From: Winogradskyella flava
GTDB lineage: Bacteria; Bacteroidota; Bacteroidia; Flavobacteriales; Flavobacteriaceae
NCBI RefSeq assembly: GCF_014243395.1
Contig: NZ_JACLCP010000006.1
Location: 1 to 64,000, forward strand
Reading direction: 5' to 3'
Length of the DNA stretch: 64,000 nucleotides
The notes under the pieces are model-generated. The model saw only the letters and a program-made list of their open reading frames with translations. It was not told where the DNA came from and searched no databases. Positions within the stretch are counted from its first letter, which is position 1; each line of letters opens with the position of its first letter. Made by a program: the position numbers and the translations under genes. Below, piece by piece: positions 45,997-53,558 of this stretch.

Positions 45997-48747
45997 TTAT
46001 TTTCTTCGGAAAAGAAAAAAGACAAGTATTAGACATAAAAGCCCTAGGAGATAATAGCATAAGACAGGGAAGTTATGTTTCATTTCTATTGTTCCTGTGT
46101 CACCTATTAAAATAAAGGAAGCCCAGTAATAGGGTGAGGCATTACTCAATGAATTAGTCTTTAAATACTCAAGTTTTGCATTATGAAGTGCTAATGACTT
46201 ATCCTGATTTTGACTCAAGTTTGTATAGAATGAATTCACTAACTTCAATGTTGCTTTATCATTTACCTCCCAAAGTGTAGGCATAACACTGTGGGATCCC
46301 GAGTTAAAGAAGCCTCTTGATAAACTCATAACACCTTCACCATGATGAAGCTCTCCCAATGATGTATTACATGCACTAAGAACTACTAATTCTGCCGAAG
46401 TTTTTAATTTATAAATGTCTTCTAAAGTTACTTTTTGGTCATATAAAGCAATCCATGGGCTTATACTGTCATTAGCATTAGCATGAGATGCAATATGTAA
46501 AACGTTATAATTATTAGTTTCTTTGAAAAAGTTGGCTTTAGAAGCATTCTCTTTCAAAAGAATTTTGGCGTCAAACGTTTGGTCAATAAAGCGTAATTCT
46601 TCTTTAGAATTTGGTAACGACGTTAGACCTTCGGGAAATTCTAATGGAGCAATCGCTACTATATTATTTGCATTGTTTCTTTCAATTTTTCTGTTCTCAC
46701 TTAAAAAAGTTAACGAGTAGGAATAGTTTATTTCGTAGGTATAAATAAGATAACTTAATTCCTTGTCAGAAGTTGTGAGTGACTCAAATGGAATGTTTTG
46801 TAGATAATAATCTGGGACTATTGTTAGCGTCTTATCTTTTATAAAAGGCTTAATCTCATCCGGAAACAAGAGCCGATATAAGCTGTTTGAAACCTTTTTA
46901 AAACGTTCTATGGATTCCTTATCTCTAAAAGGCGTGTCAATAAGATTACGATATTCAATTACTAATTCTTTAAGTTCTTTACAATCTTTTATTTCAAAAA
47001 GATGAGTTTTAGATGAGGTAAGGATAAGCCCATAGCCTTCGTCATCTTCATCTTCTGGTATTATATATTCTATGTAGACCTTAGGCGCTTTTAAGAAATC
47101 CTTTCTAAAGTTATTAAAGTCAATAACTTTGGCTGGTTCAAGTGTTTTAAAATAAAATTTGTACTCTGGGCTTAAATCATTTAAGAATTCACTATAATTT
47201 TCTTTCGCTAAAAGTAGATGACGTTGAATTGAGTCTGAATTGTTTTTAACCCTTAGTCTTTCGAGCTCGATGATATTGCTATTTAGTTTTAGCTCTTGTT
47301 TGGCTATGTTTTCAGGAACCTTAGTGCTGTTTCTAATTGATTTTAATGAGATATCTTCTAGTAATAACAGAGCTTTATTTTTCTCCATATAATAAAATGC
47401 TCTTTCAGGCTCGTTTAATAAAAAGCTAGCTTTTGTGGCTTTAAGATAAATTTCTGAAGCTGTCTTTCTCCAAAATAATTTTGACCGATTATCTATATTT
47501 TCCAAGCGGATTTGATCGGCTAAGAAATCGGCTAAATTCAAAGTTTTGAAAATATCATTATGGTATTCTTTACTATTCAGATTTTGCTCGCTCAGTTCAA
47601 TCCAAATGTTTGCCTTGTGCATTAGACCAGAAATTAGTTGAAATTTTGTCTCACTCTTTATTAAGTCTGATTTTGTAGGTAAACTTTTAGAGTTAGATGA
47701 ATCTATTTTAATTAATGTGCCTAATGATTTTTGAATATGATATAAAGCTTCTTCATAGTTTTTGAAAAATAAATTATGCTTACTCAAGTTTCGGTGAACC
47801 AGAGATTTCATGTTCGGTCCTGCATCATAACGTAATGCTTTTTTCAAATAGAATTGCGCTTCTTTTTTTTCATCTTTCAGGTAAAGTACGCCGAGGTCAT
47901 TATAAGTTTTATTTAAAAGTTCAGGACTGTTTATTTCTAATGCGATTTCTAGTGCTTTGTCGAGGTGTTTTTTGCCATTTTCAAAATCATAATCAATTCT
48001 ATCGATATAAAGATTGCCGAGTTGAATATACATTTGATGAAAATAGGTAAGATCAATAATTAATTCTGAAGATGGATCACTATCCATTTCTTCTGCCTTT
48101 TTTATAACCTCTGATAAGGTATTTATGCCCTCTTCCAGACTTTGTGGTGAGTTTATTAATTTATTTGCCTGAGCAATGCCTAGTACACTTTTTATCTCGT
48201 AAATAAAATTATTGCGGTTTTCAGCAATTTTCTGGGATAGCTTAAAATAGTCTCTTGATAAATAGTACCGGTCAGTAATAAAATATATTTCGGCAATATC
48301 ATGAGCTCCGCGCAGCACATAACCATCTTGCTCATTTAGAGCTAACAATTGTTTATAGGTGACCAAGGCATCCTCAAGTCTATAACTGTAAAGTTGATAG
48401 TACCCTAGGCCATAAAGATTGCGCCTATAGGAGATGCTGTCTTTCATTTTTAGCGAATCCATCAGTGCTACATTCATTCTACAAAGTTCAATGGCGTTGT
48501 TTTCCCAGTTCATTTGTTGTATCCATTGCCATCTTGTAATTTCGAAAGTATCGTTTATTAAAAAATCGATTTCACCTTGTTGTTTATGCTTTTTTATTAA
48601 CTTATAGAATTCATTGTTCTTTTCTTCTGCGGTCAAACTATCAGAATTTTTTATTTGAGTAAATTCTTGAGATGTTGCTTGGGACAAACAATTTAAGTGA
48701 ATGGATAAAATAATTAAAGCTAGTAATTTAAAGGAGTAAACTCTCAT
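45997..48747 (-). CDS. TPR-CHAT protease with signal peptide and C-terminal anchor
   Basis: Probable periplasmic caspase-like protease. The 916-residue protein starts MRVYSFKLLALIILSIHLNC (signal sequence), has TPR helices (about 80-420), a helical linker and a C-terminal CHAT domain. The catalytic pair is His755 (HIASHANAND) and Cys793 (LSACNTSLGELHHGEG). A single membrane helix (PVLCYYLLGLLCLILVFFLF) and FRRK end the chain. I prefer the ATG at 48747: the longer frame from 48780 would translate part of a terminator hairpin. Neighbouring sigma and anti-sigma genes suggest a signalling role; the substrate is unknown. Confidence 0.85.
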   Translation of the reverse strand: MRVYSFKLLALIILSIHLNCLSQATSQEFTQIKNSDSLTAEEKNNEFYKLIKKHKQQGEIDFLINDTFEITRWQWIQQMNWENNAIELCRMNVALMDSLKMKDSISYRRNLYGLGYYQLYSYRLEDALVTYKQLLALNEQDGYVLRGAHDIAEIYFITDRYYLSRDYFKLSQKIAENRNNFIYEIKSVLGIAQANKLINSPQSLEEGINTLSEVIKKAEEMDSDPSSELIIDLTYFHQMYIQLGNLYIDRIDYDFENGKKHLDKALEIALEINSPELLNKTYNDLGVLYLKDEKKEAQFYLKKALRYDAGPNMKSLVHRNLSKHNLFFKNYEEALYHIQKSLGTLIKIDSSNSKSLPTKSDLIKSETKFQLISGLMHKANIWIELSEQNLNSKEYHNDIFKTLNLADFLADQIRLENIDNRSKLFWRKTASEIYLKATKASFLLNEPERAFYYMEKNKALLLLEDISLKSIRNSTKVPENIAKQELKLNSNIIELERLRVKNNSDSIQRHLLLAKENYSEFLNDLSPEYKFYFKTLEPAKVIDFNNFRKDFLKAPKVYIEYIIPEDEDDEGYGLILTSSKTHLFEIKDCKELKELVIEYRNLIDTPFRDKESIERFKKVSNSLYRLLFPDEIKPFIKDKTLTIVPDYYLQNIPFESLTTSDKELSYLIYTYEINYSYSLTFLSENRKIERNNANNIVAIAPLEFPEGLTSLPNSKEELRFIDQTFDAKILLKENASKANFFKETNNYNVLHIASHANANDSISPWIALYDQKVTLEDIYKLKTSAELVVLSACNTSLGELHHGEGVMSLSRGFFNSGSHSVMPTLWEVNDKATLKLVNSFYTNLSQNQDKSLALHNAKLEYLKTNSLSNASPYYWASFILIGDTGTIEMKHNFPVLCYYLLGLLCLILVFFLFRRK

Positions 48748-48762
48748 TGTATAAATATAAAA

Positions 48763-48797
48763 AAAAGGATAGGCTGTCACAGCCTATCCTTTTTTAA
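48763..48797 (-). terminator. Hairpin between the lipoprotein and CHAT genes
   Basis: Arms AAAGGATAGGCTGT and ACAGCCTATCCTTT around CAC, flanked by A-runs and T-runs, so it works on either strand. It lies upstream of the CHAT ATG and should limit read-through from the lipoprotein gene. Confidence 0.85.
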
Positions 48798-48810
48798 TTT
48801 AAACTAAATT

Positions 48811-49491
48811 TTACATAGTAAAGCAATCATTATAATTAACCAACCATCGAGGTAAGTTGGACGGAGGCGGGGGCGGAGGTGTGCGCTTTACTCTATTACC
48901 ATTAACATCAAGCATTGTTGTACTAGTTCCACCTCCACCTGCACCTTGATTCTGCAGATGCCAATACCAATCATTCCCATTAGCATCTACTTCTGGTAAG
49001 CCCATGGAAACTAAATGTTGGTTAAATTCTGCCAAATCAACAATCCAACGTTCCACATTGCCACAAGACATATTTGTACTCTCGATAACATGATATATCG
49101 TAAAGTGATTAGACATTAAGTTTCTATAGTAAATATTAAATGGCCCATTATAACTTGGATTGTTTGGGTCACTATTATATTCGTTTTCAATAGTATCCAT
49201 ATTTAGATACAAGTAATAAACATCTGTGTCGCTTCCAGGTAATGGAGTAGTTGAATTTGCGGTGAATGAAGGTGCTCCATTTAAGGTTTTTGCTATTGCG
49301 TTAGCTTGTGTTTCTAATGGACCATCTAGAGGATTATCTGGATTTGATTTGTTAGATATTACGTCAGTTTTTAGGTTCTTAGATTCGTACTCAGTTTCTT
49401 GGGTAGGATTCGTCTGCATTTCCTCAGAAGAGCAACCGAAAGCCAATACTATGAGTAATAGACTTAAAAATTTAATTTGTTTTGTTTTCAT
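48811..49491 (-). CDS. Polyproline lipoprotein of unknown function
   Basis: The 226-residue protein has a lipoprotein signal (SLLLIVLAFGCSSEE, Cys at about 20) and a Thr/Asn/Ser-rich linker (about 25-90). A conserved-looking core (TDVYYLYLNMDTIENEY... SCGNVERWIVDLAEFNQHL) is followed by a Gly-rich patch, KRTPPPPPPSNLPRW and a final NDCFTM. I recognise no family. It is divergent from the sigma-factor gene and carries TGGGTAACAA 41-50 bases upstream of its ATG, shared with two other genes in the block. It may be the surface-exposed output or sensor of that regulon. Confidence 0.72.
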   Translation of the reverse strand: MKTKQIKFLSLLLIVLAFGCSSEEMQTNPTQETEYESKNLKTDVISNKSNPDNPLDGPLETQANAIAKTLNGAPSFTANSTTPLPGSDTDVYYLYLNMDTIENEYNSDPNNPSYNGPFNIYYRNLMSNHFTIYHVIESTNMSCGNVERWIVDLAEFNQHLVSMGLPEVDANGNDWYWHLQNQGAGGGGTSTTMLDVNGNRVKRTPPPPPPSNLPRWLVNYNDCFTM

Positions 49492-49531
49492 AATATATTT
49501 GTTTTAACCTCCAGTTACCAAAATAATAACA

Positions 49532-49541
49532 TTGTTACCCA
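49532..49541. promoter_or_regulatory. Shared motif TTGTTACCCA, copy 3
   Basis: Lies between the divergent lipoprotein and sigma-factor genes. On the minus strand it reads TGGGTAACAA and is followed after 14 bases by a second GGTAAC. Its TTG is also the candidate -33 element of the plus-strand sigma promoter, 22 bases before TATTTTTG. Confidence 0.55.
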
Positions 49542-49556
49542 ATAAATATAAAAGTT

Positions 49557-49564
49557 TATTTTTG
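49557..49564 (+). promoter_or_regulatory. -7 box of the sigma-factor gene
   Basis: TATTTTTG with TTG at 49532-49534 (22-base spacer) fits the primary sigma pattern. The GTG start is at 49587. Confidence 0.5.
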
Positions 49565-49586
49565 TTTATGAGATTAAAATCGACGA

Positions 49587-50150
49587 GTGACAGATAATTC
49601 CTTCTTTTTAAAAGCCTTAATAGCAAATGACTCTAAGGCTATTAAGGATATATATAAAGCTAACTTTTTTAAAGTTAGATCCTTTATAGTAAAAAATAGA
49701 GGGCAGGAACAAGATGCAGAAGATATTTTTCAGAAAGCTTTATTGCAATTAGCCGTACGTTATAAAAAGGAGAAGTTTATTATTAATACGAGTTTTGAAG
49801 CGTATTTATTCACGGTCTGCAAAAATTTATGGCGTAGAGAACTAAATACTAACAAAATCAGGGTAACAAATAATGACAATTTAGAACTTAAGGATGATAA
49901 TGAAGACATTGCTTTAGCAGTTTTAGAACAAAAACGCTGGGAATTATTTACAGAAAGTCTAGATTTAATTTCCGAGAATTGTAAACAGATTTTAAAGTTA
50001 TTTTTTGCGAAAACAGCTTATGCAGAAATTATGGAAAGATTTAATTATAATTCTGAGACTGTGGTCCGACAGCGCGTATTTAAATGTAAAAACAGTTTAA
50101 AAGCAATAGTTAGAAACGATAAACGATATAAAGCTCTGACTGAATTGTAA
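49587..50150 (+). CDS. RNA polymerase sigma factor, ECF type
   Basis: The 187-residue protein has the region-2 pattern DAEDIFQKALLQLAVRY...FEAYLFTVCKNLWRRELN and a region-4 helix-turn-helix (CKQILKLFFAKTAYAEIMERFNYNSETVVRQRVFKCKNSLK). The start is GTG; an upstream ATG meets an in-frame stop after six codons. The anti-sigma-like gene starts one base after its stop. It is divergent from the lipoprotein-CHAT-hydrolase block and is the natural candidate to control it. Confidence 0.9.
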   Translation: MTDNSFFLKALIANDSKAIKDIYKANFFKVRSFIVKNRGQEQDAEDIFQKALLQLAVRYKKEKFIINTSFEAYLFTVCKNLWRRELNTNKIRVTNNDNLELKDDNEDIALAVLEQKRWELFTESLDLISENCKQILKLFFAKTAYAEIMERFNYNSETVVRQRVFKCKNSLKAIVRNDKRYKALTEL

Positions 50151-50151
50151 G

Positions 50152-50934
50152 ATGAAAGACGATATTTTAATAGATAATTATTTAAGAGGCCTGTTGTCTA
50201 AAGACGAGGAGCAATCTTTTTTAAAGCGGCTTAAATCTGATATTGACTTTAATGAGAAGTTTCAATTGGAGAAACAACTTTTTGATGCTCTGGATGAAGA
50301 AAGTTGGAGTTTCGCAGAGCGTAATACCAATGAAGCCAATGAATATTTGGAAATTCTAAATTCTAAGGATATAAAAAATTTAAAAAAAACTTTAGCTGAG
50401 ACTAGTACAGGGTTCAATTCAAAAAAGACGAATACTGGTAATAAGCGGTTTTTTTATTATTTGGCTGCAGCTTCAATAATTGTTCTATTAGGATTTCAAA
50501 TGTTCTTTAATCAAAACATTTCCAATCAAGACTTATATGAAGAGTATGTGGGTCTAAATGATTTGCCATCTTTTGTGTCGAGAAGTGATGGTTCTAATAA
50601 ATTGGCTAATGCACAAGAGCTTTTTGAAAAAGGCCAGTATGCAGATGCATTGGACATATTCAATGTGTTTGAAAGTCAAATCGAGAATAGAAGTAACCTC
50701 TTGATATATAAAGGATTATCTTATGTGGAATTGGAGGATTATGAAAATGCAGAACAAGCATTTAATGACTTAGTGACTAGTGACCTTTTAGATGCCGAAA
50801 AAGGCTATTGGTATAAAGCCTTGTTATACTTAAAACAAGATAAGGTCTTGGAAACAGAGGGTATTTTGGAAACCATAGTGTCTGAAAACTTCTTCAATAG
50901 TAAGAAAGCCAGAGATCTGCTGAAAGAACTTTAG
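50152..50934 (+). CDS. Anti-sigma-like membrane protein with periplasmic TPRs
   Basis: Probable regulator of the preceding sigma factor. The 260-residue protein has a cytoplasmic N-terminus of the kind DNYLRGLLSKDEEQSFLKRL...KFQLEKQLFDAL seen in Bacteroidota anti-sigma proteins. One membrane helix follows (YYLAAASIIVLLGFQMFF, about 102-119), then a periplasmic part with TPR repeats (AQELFEKGQYADALDIFNVF; LSYVELEDYENAEQAFNDLV). It has no zinc-binding motif. Coupling to the sigma gene (one base) supports the pair. The TPR part may sense envelope signals or be cut by the CHAT protease; both are inference. Confidence 0.8.
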   Translation: MKDDILIDNYLRGLLSKDEEQSFLKRLKSDIDFNEKFQLEKQLFDALDEESWSFAERNTNEANEYLEILNSKDIKNLKKTLAETSTGFNSKKTNTGNKRFFYYLAAASIIVLLGFQMFFNQNISNQDLYEEYVGLNDLPSFVSRSDGSNKLANAQELFEKGQYADALDIFNVFESQIENRSNLLIYKGLSYVELEDYENAEQAFNDLVTSDLLDAEKGYWYKALLYLKQDKVLETEGILETIVSENFFNSKKARDLLKEL

Positions 50935-50946
50935 AAGTGTCCTTTC

Positions 50947-51795
50947 CTAGGTTAGTTTATTCAAAATACCTTTCCAACGTAAACGTCTTATATACTTGCC
51001 CTCATCTATAGAAACTAGGAATTCAGTTGTATTGGATTTTGCTTTAAAATAACCAGACATATAATCTTTAAATAGTCTGAAACTCCTCTTTTTATATGCC
51101 AATTTTAACGCGGAAATCAGCGTAATCCAAAGGCCATAACGCATTTTATACATTGCCTCTCCTTGTAAATATTTTGAAGCTTTGTTATAAGATTGTCCTG
51201 TAGGTTTCAAATGTTTAACATGTAATGAGTCATCGGTCAGTAGTTTCCAACCATGATATTTTGCTAAAAGTTCATCGACAGTATCCCAACCCATAGAGAA
51301 TTTGAGCCTGCCGATTTGTTGAAAGCATTCTTTTTTGTAAGCTTTAAGTGCACCTCTAATATGGTCTTTATTGGTGAGGTTTTCTAAAACCCATTTCCCA
51401 TTTTTTTCAATATAGCAGAAACCTGATGCCATACCTAGTCTATCATTAATTTTAAAATGGTTAGCAATAGCTTCTAAATAGGTATTAGGAAAAATAAGAT
51501 CAGCATCAAACTTACAGATAATGTCATAATTGTTATCTAAAGTATCAAAGCCTTTATTAAAGGCATTTATGATTTTTGAACCAGGTAAATGTTTGTCAGA
51601 TGAGGTCGTGTTAACCAACGAAATCCATTTGTGCTTTAAGGCGTAATCTTTAACCAATGGTGCTGTATGATCTGACGAATTATCGTTGACTACAACTACT
51701 CGCTTTGGCAACAACGTTTGTTGTGTTAAAGAATCTAAGGTTTTACTTATGTAATCTTCTTCGTTATGTGCGGGAATAATAATATAGAAGTTCAA
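50947..51795 (-). CDS. Glycosyltransferase family 2 protein
   Basis: GT-A fold glycosyltransferase, inverting type. MNFYIIIPAHNEEDYISKTL at the start, VVVNDNSSDHT and the FDADL metal/nucleotide motif (residues about 93-97) place it in family 2. The 282-residue protein has no clear membrane helix. It converges with the TPR gene (12 bases apart) and lies downstream of a small methyltransferase, both possibly with the KAS III-like gene in one minus-strand unit. Acceptor and sugar donor are unknown. Confidence 0.87.
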   Translation of the reverse strand: MNFYIIIPAHNEEDYISKTLDSLTQQTLLPKRVVVVNDNSSDHTAPLVKDYALKHKWISLVNTTSSDKHLPGSKIINAFNKGFDTLDNNYDIICKFDADLIFPNTYLEAIANHFKINDRLGMASGFCYIEKNGKWVLENLTNKDHIRGALKAYKKECFQQIGRLKFSMGWDTVDELLAKYHGWKLLTDDSLHVKHLKPTGQSYNKASKYLQGEAMYKMRYGLWITLISALKLAYKKRSFRLFKDYMSGYFKAKSNTTEFLVSIDEGKYIRRLRWKGILNKLT

Positions 51796-51819
51796 AATTG
51801 AAAGGATATTTATTCAAAT

Positions 51820-52341
51820 TTAAACTCTTTCGGCATAAACGATGTAATATCTGTTTGTAAATCGTCTTAAGATGGGTCTTATACCAATTTTATTGACAGC
51901 ATTAGTCCACTTTTGTCGGTCCTTAATGACCCAGCCTGTTTTTTCTAAAAGCCAATCGAGCTGCCAATCTTCAAATTCGTGATAGTGTCTATCCCATTTG
52001 TCGGTTTTACTTCTATATGCAGAAGAAAACCATAACCTCATAGGCACACTAATTACAAGTTTGTTGGCTTTTATGGACTTTAGAACTTCGTAAGGTGAAA
52101 GTAAATGTTCAAAAATTTCAAATGCAGTGACGACTTCAGCCGAAGAACTTTCAATAGCAGAGCGATCCTCATCCAAATCTTCTCCTGTCGTATTTTCAAC
52201 AGTATACCCTTCCGATAGCATAATTTCAGAAAACGGATTTTTAACACCTAAATCTAAAATCGTTTCTGAGGTTGAGACGTGCTTCTTTAAAAATTCTAGT
52301 GTTAGTTTAAAGCGCTTGTTGGGAAAAGTCTTTTCGTACAT
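51820..52341 (-). CDS. Small class I SAM-dependent methyltransferase
   Basis: The 173-residue protein has motif I ETILDLGVKNPFSEIML and a VVTAFEIFEHLLSPYEVL segment typical of class I methyltransferases of the type-11 sort. It is short but has start, core and a basic C-terminus. It lies 24 bases before the GT2 gene, suggesting joint modification of a glycan or lipid. Substrate is unknown. Confidence 0.75.
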   Translation of the reverse strand: MYEKTFPNKRFKLTLEFLKKHVSTSETILDLGVKNPFSEIMLSEGYTVENTTGEDLDEDRSAIESSSAEVVTAFEIFEHLLSPYEVLKSIKANKLVISVPMRLWFSSAYRSKTDKWDRHYHEFEDWQLDWLLEKTGWVIKDRQKWTNAVNKIGIRPILRRFTNRYYIVYAERV

Positions 52342-52350
52342 TATATTGCT

Positions 52351-52380
52351 GTCTTTCGACTTCGCTCAAGATAAACTTCA
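52351..52380. repeat. Short dispersed-repeat-like element
   Basis: TTTCGACTTCGCTCAAGATA lies in the short gap between the methyltransferase and the KAS III-like gene. It resembles in base pattern the element inside the E2 gene (19704-19731) and, from memory, short repeats seen between genes in flavobacteria. No mobility function is implied. Confidence 0.4.
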
Positions 52381-52396
52381 GCAGTAAACTTATCGA

Positions 52397-53452
52397 TTAA
52401 TATCTATAAACAATAGCGTTAATATGCATACCAGCACCTACACTAGCAAAAATGATAATGTCCCCTTTATTTATACGATGTCCTTCTAACTTGTTATTTA
52501 TAATAAGATCATAAAGGGTAGGTACGGTGGCCACTGAACTATTTCCCAATTTATGGATACTCATAGGCATAATACCTTCGGGAACTGGTGTTTTATACAA
52601 TCTGTAGAAACGTTTTATGATGGCTTCATCCATCTTTTCGTTAGCCTGGTGAATCAATATTTTCTTAACCTCAGAAATACTAATACCACTATTATCCAAA
52701 CAGCTTTTCATAGCAAGCGGAACGTTATTCAATGCAAATTCATAGATTTTACGGCCGTGCATTTTTATATAGCGCGTATCCTTGCAGAGCTCTTGATTGT
52801 TAGAATTTCCGAAATAGAGGTAATAAGCTTCATCATAGGTAAAACTTGCAGTTTCATGAGCAATAATACCTTCTTCTTCTGATGCTTCAACAATTGTTGC
52901 GCCCGCACCATCACTATAAATCATAGAGTCCCTATCGTGTTTGTCGACTACACGTGATAAAGTTTCTGAGCCAATGACCAAACATCGTTTTGCCATTCCT
53001 GCTTTAATGAATGCTTTTGCTTGTATAACACCTTCCACCCAACCAGGACAACCAAATAAGATATCGTATGCCACGCACTTAGGATTTTTAATTCTAAGAC
53101 TGTGTTTTACTCTAGATGCCAAACATGGTAAAATATCACTTTGAATAGTGTCTGCTCTAACATCACCAAAATTGTGAGCGCAGATAATATAGTCTATGTC
53201 TTCAGGATCTATATTCGCATCTTCAATGGCCTTTTGTGCCGCTAAAAAACCAATATCAGATGAGGTTAATTCCTTGTCAACATAACGACGTTCATCGATA
53301 CCAGTTATGGCCTTAAATTTTTCTACAATAACTTCATTTGGGTAGTCTATTGAAGATCCATCGGCATTTAGAAATTCATGCTCATGAAAATCTTGATTTG
53401 TCTCTATACCTCTTGGAATATAACTGCCTGTTCCGGTTATTCTAACATTCAT
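52397..53452 (-). CDS. 3-oxoacyl-ACP synthase III family protein
   Basis: FabH-like thiolase-fold condensing enzyme. The catalytic triad is visible as Cys in FGCPGWVEG, His in ILIHQANEKMDEA and Asn in KLGNSSVATVPTL. The 351-residue protein begins MNVRITGTGSYIPRG. It is a paralog class rather than clearly the housekeeping FabH, and no other fatty-acid genes are next to it. It could prime a special lipid or pigment. Confidence 0.85.
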   Translation of the reverse strand: MNVRITGTGSYIPRGIETNQDFHEHEFLNADGSSIDYPNEVIVEKFKAITGIDERRYVDKELTSSDIGFLAAQKAIEDANIDPEDIDYIICAHNFGDVRADTIQSDILPCLASRVKHSLRIKNPKCVAYDILFGCPGWVEGVIQAKAFIKAGMAKRCLVIGSETLSRVVDKHDRDSMIYSDGAGATIVEASEEEGIIAHETASFTYDEAYYLYFGNSNNQELCKDTRYIKMHGRKIYEFALNNVPLAMKSCLDNSGISISEVKKILIHQANEKMDEAIIKRFYRLYKTPVPEGIMPMSIHKLGNSSVATVPTLYDLIINNKLEGHRINKGDIIIFASVGAGMHINAIVYRY

Positions 53453-53558
53453 AAATACTATTTCTATAGTTGTGTTTTAAACTAAAAAGCAAGATAACCA
53501 TATTTTAGATTCACTAAAAATGAAAGCACGTTTCTTTTACGATGTCCAACGCGTAAAA

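Noticed and set aside
48748-48780. Upstream extension of the CHAT protein by 11 codons
   Set aside because: The added codons lie partly in a terminator hairpin and precede a proper signal peptide start at 48747.
48855-48885. G-rich run as a possible G-quadruplex
   Set aside because: It is the complement of a proline-codon run in the lipoprotein gene; G-tracts are mostly only two bases long.
49867-49876. GGGTAACAAA inside the sigma-factor gene as a fourth regulatory motif
   Set aside because: It is within coding sequence (RVTNN) and faces the plus strand inside the gene, so it is probably chance.
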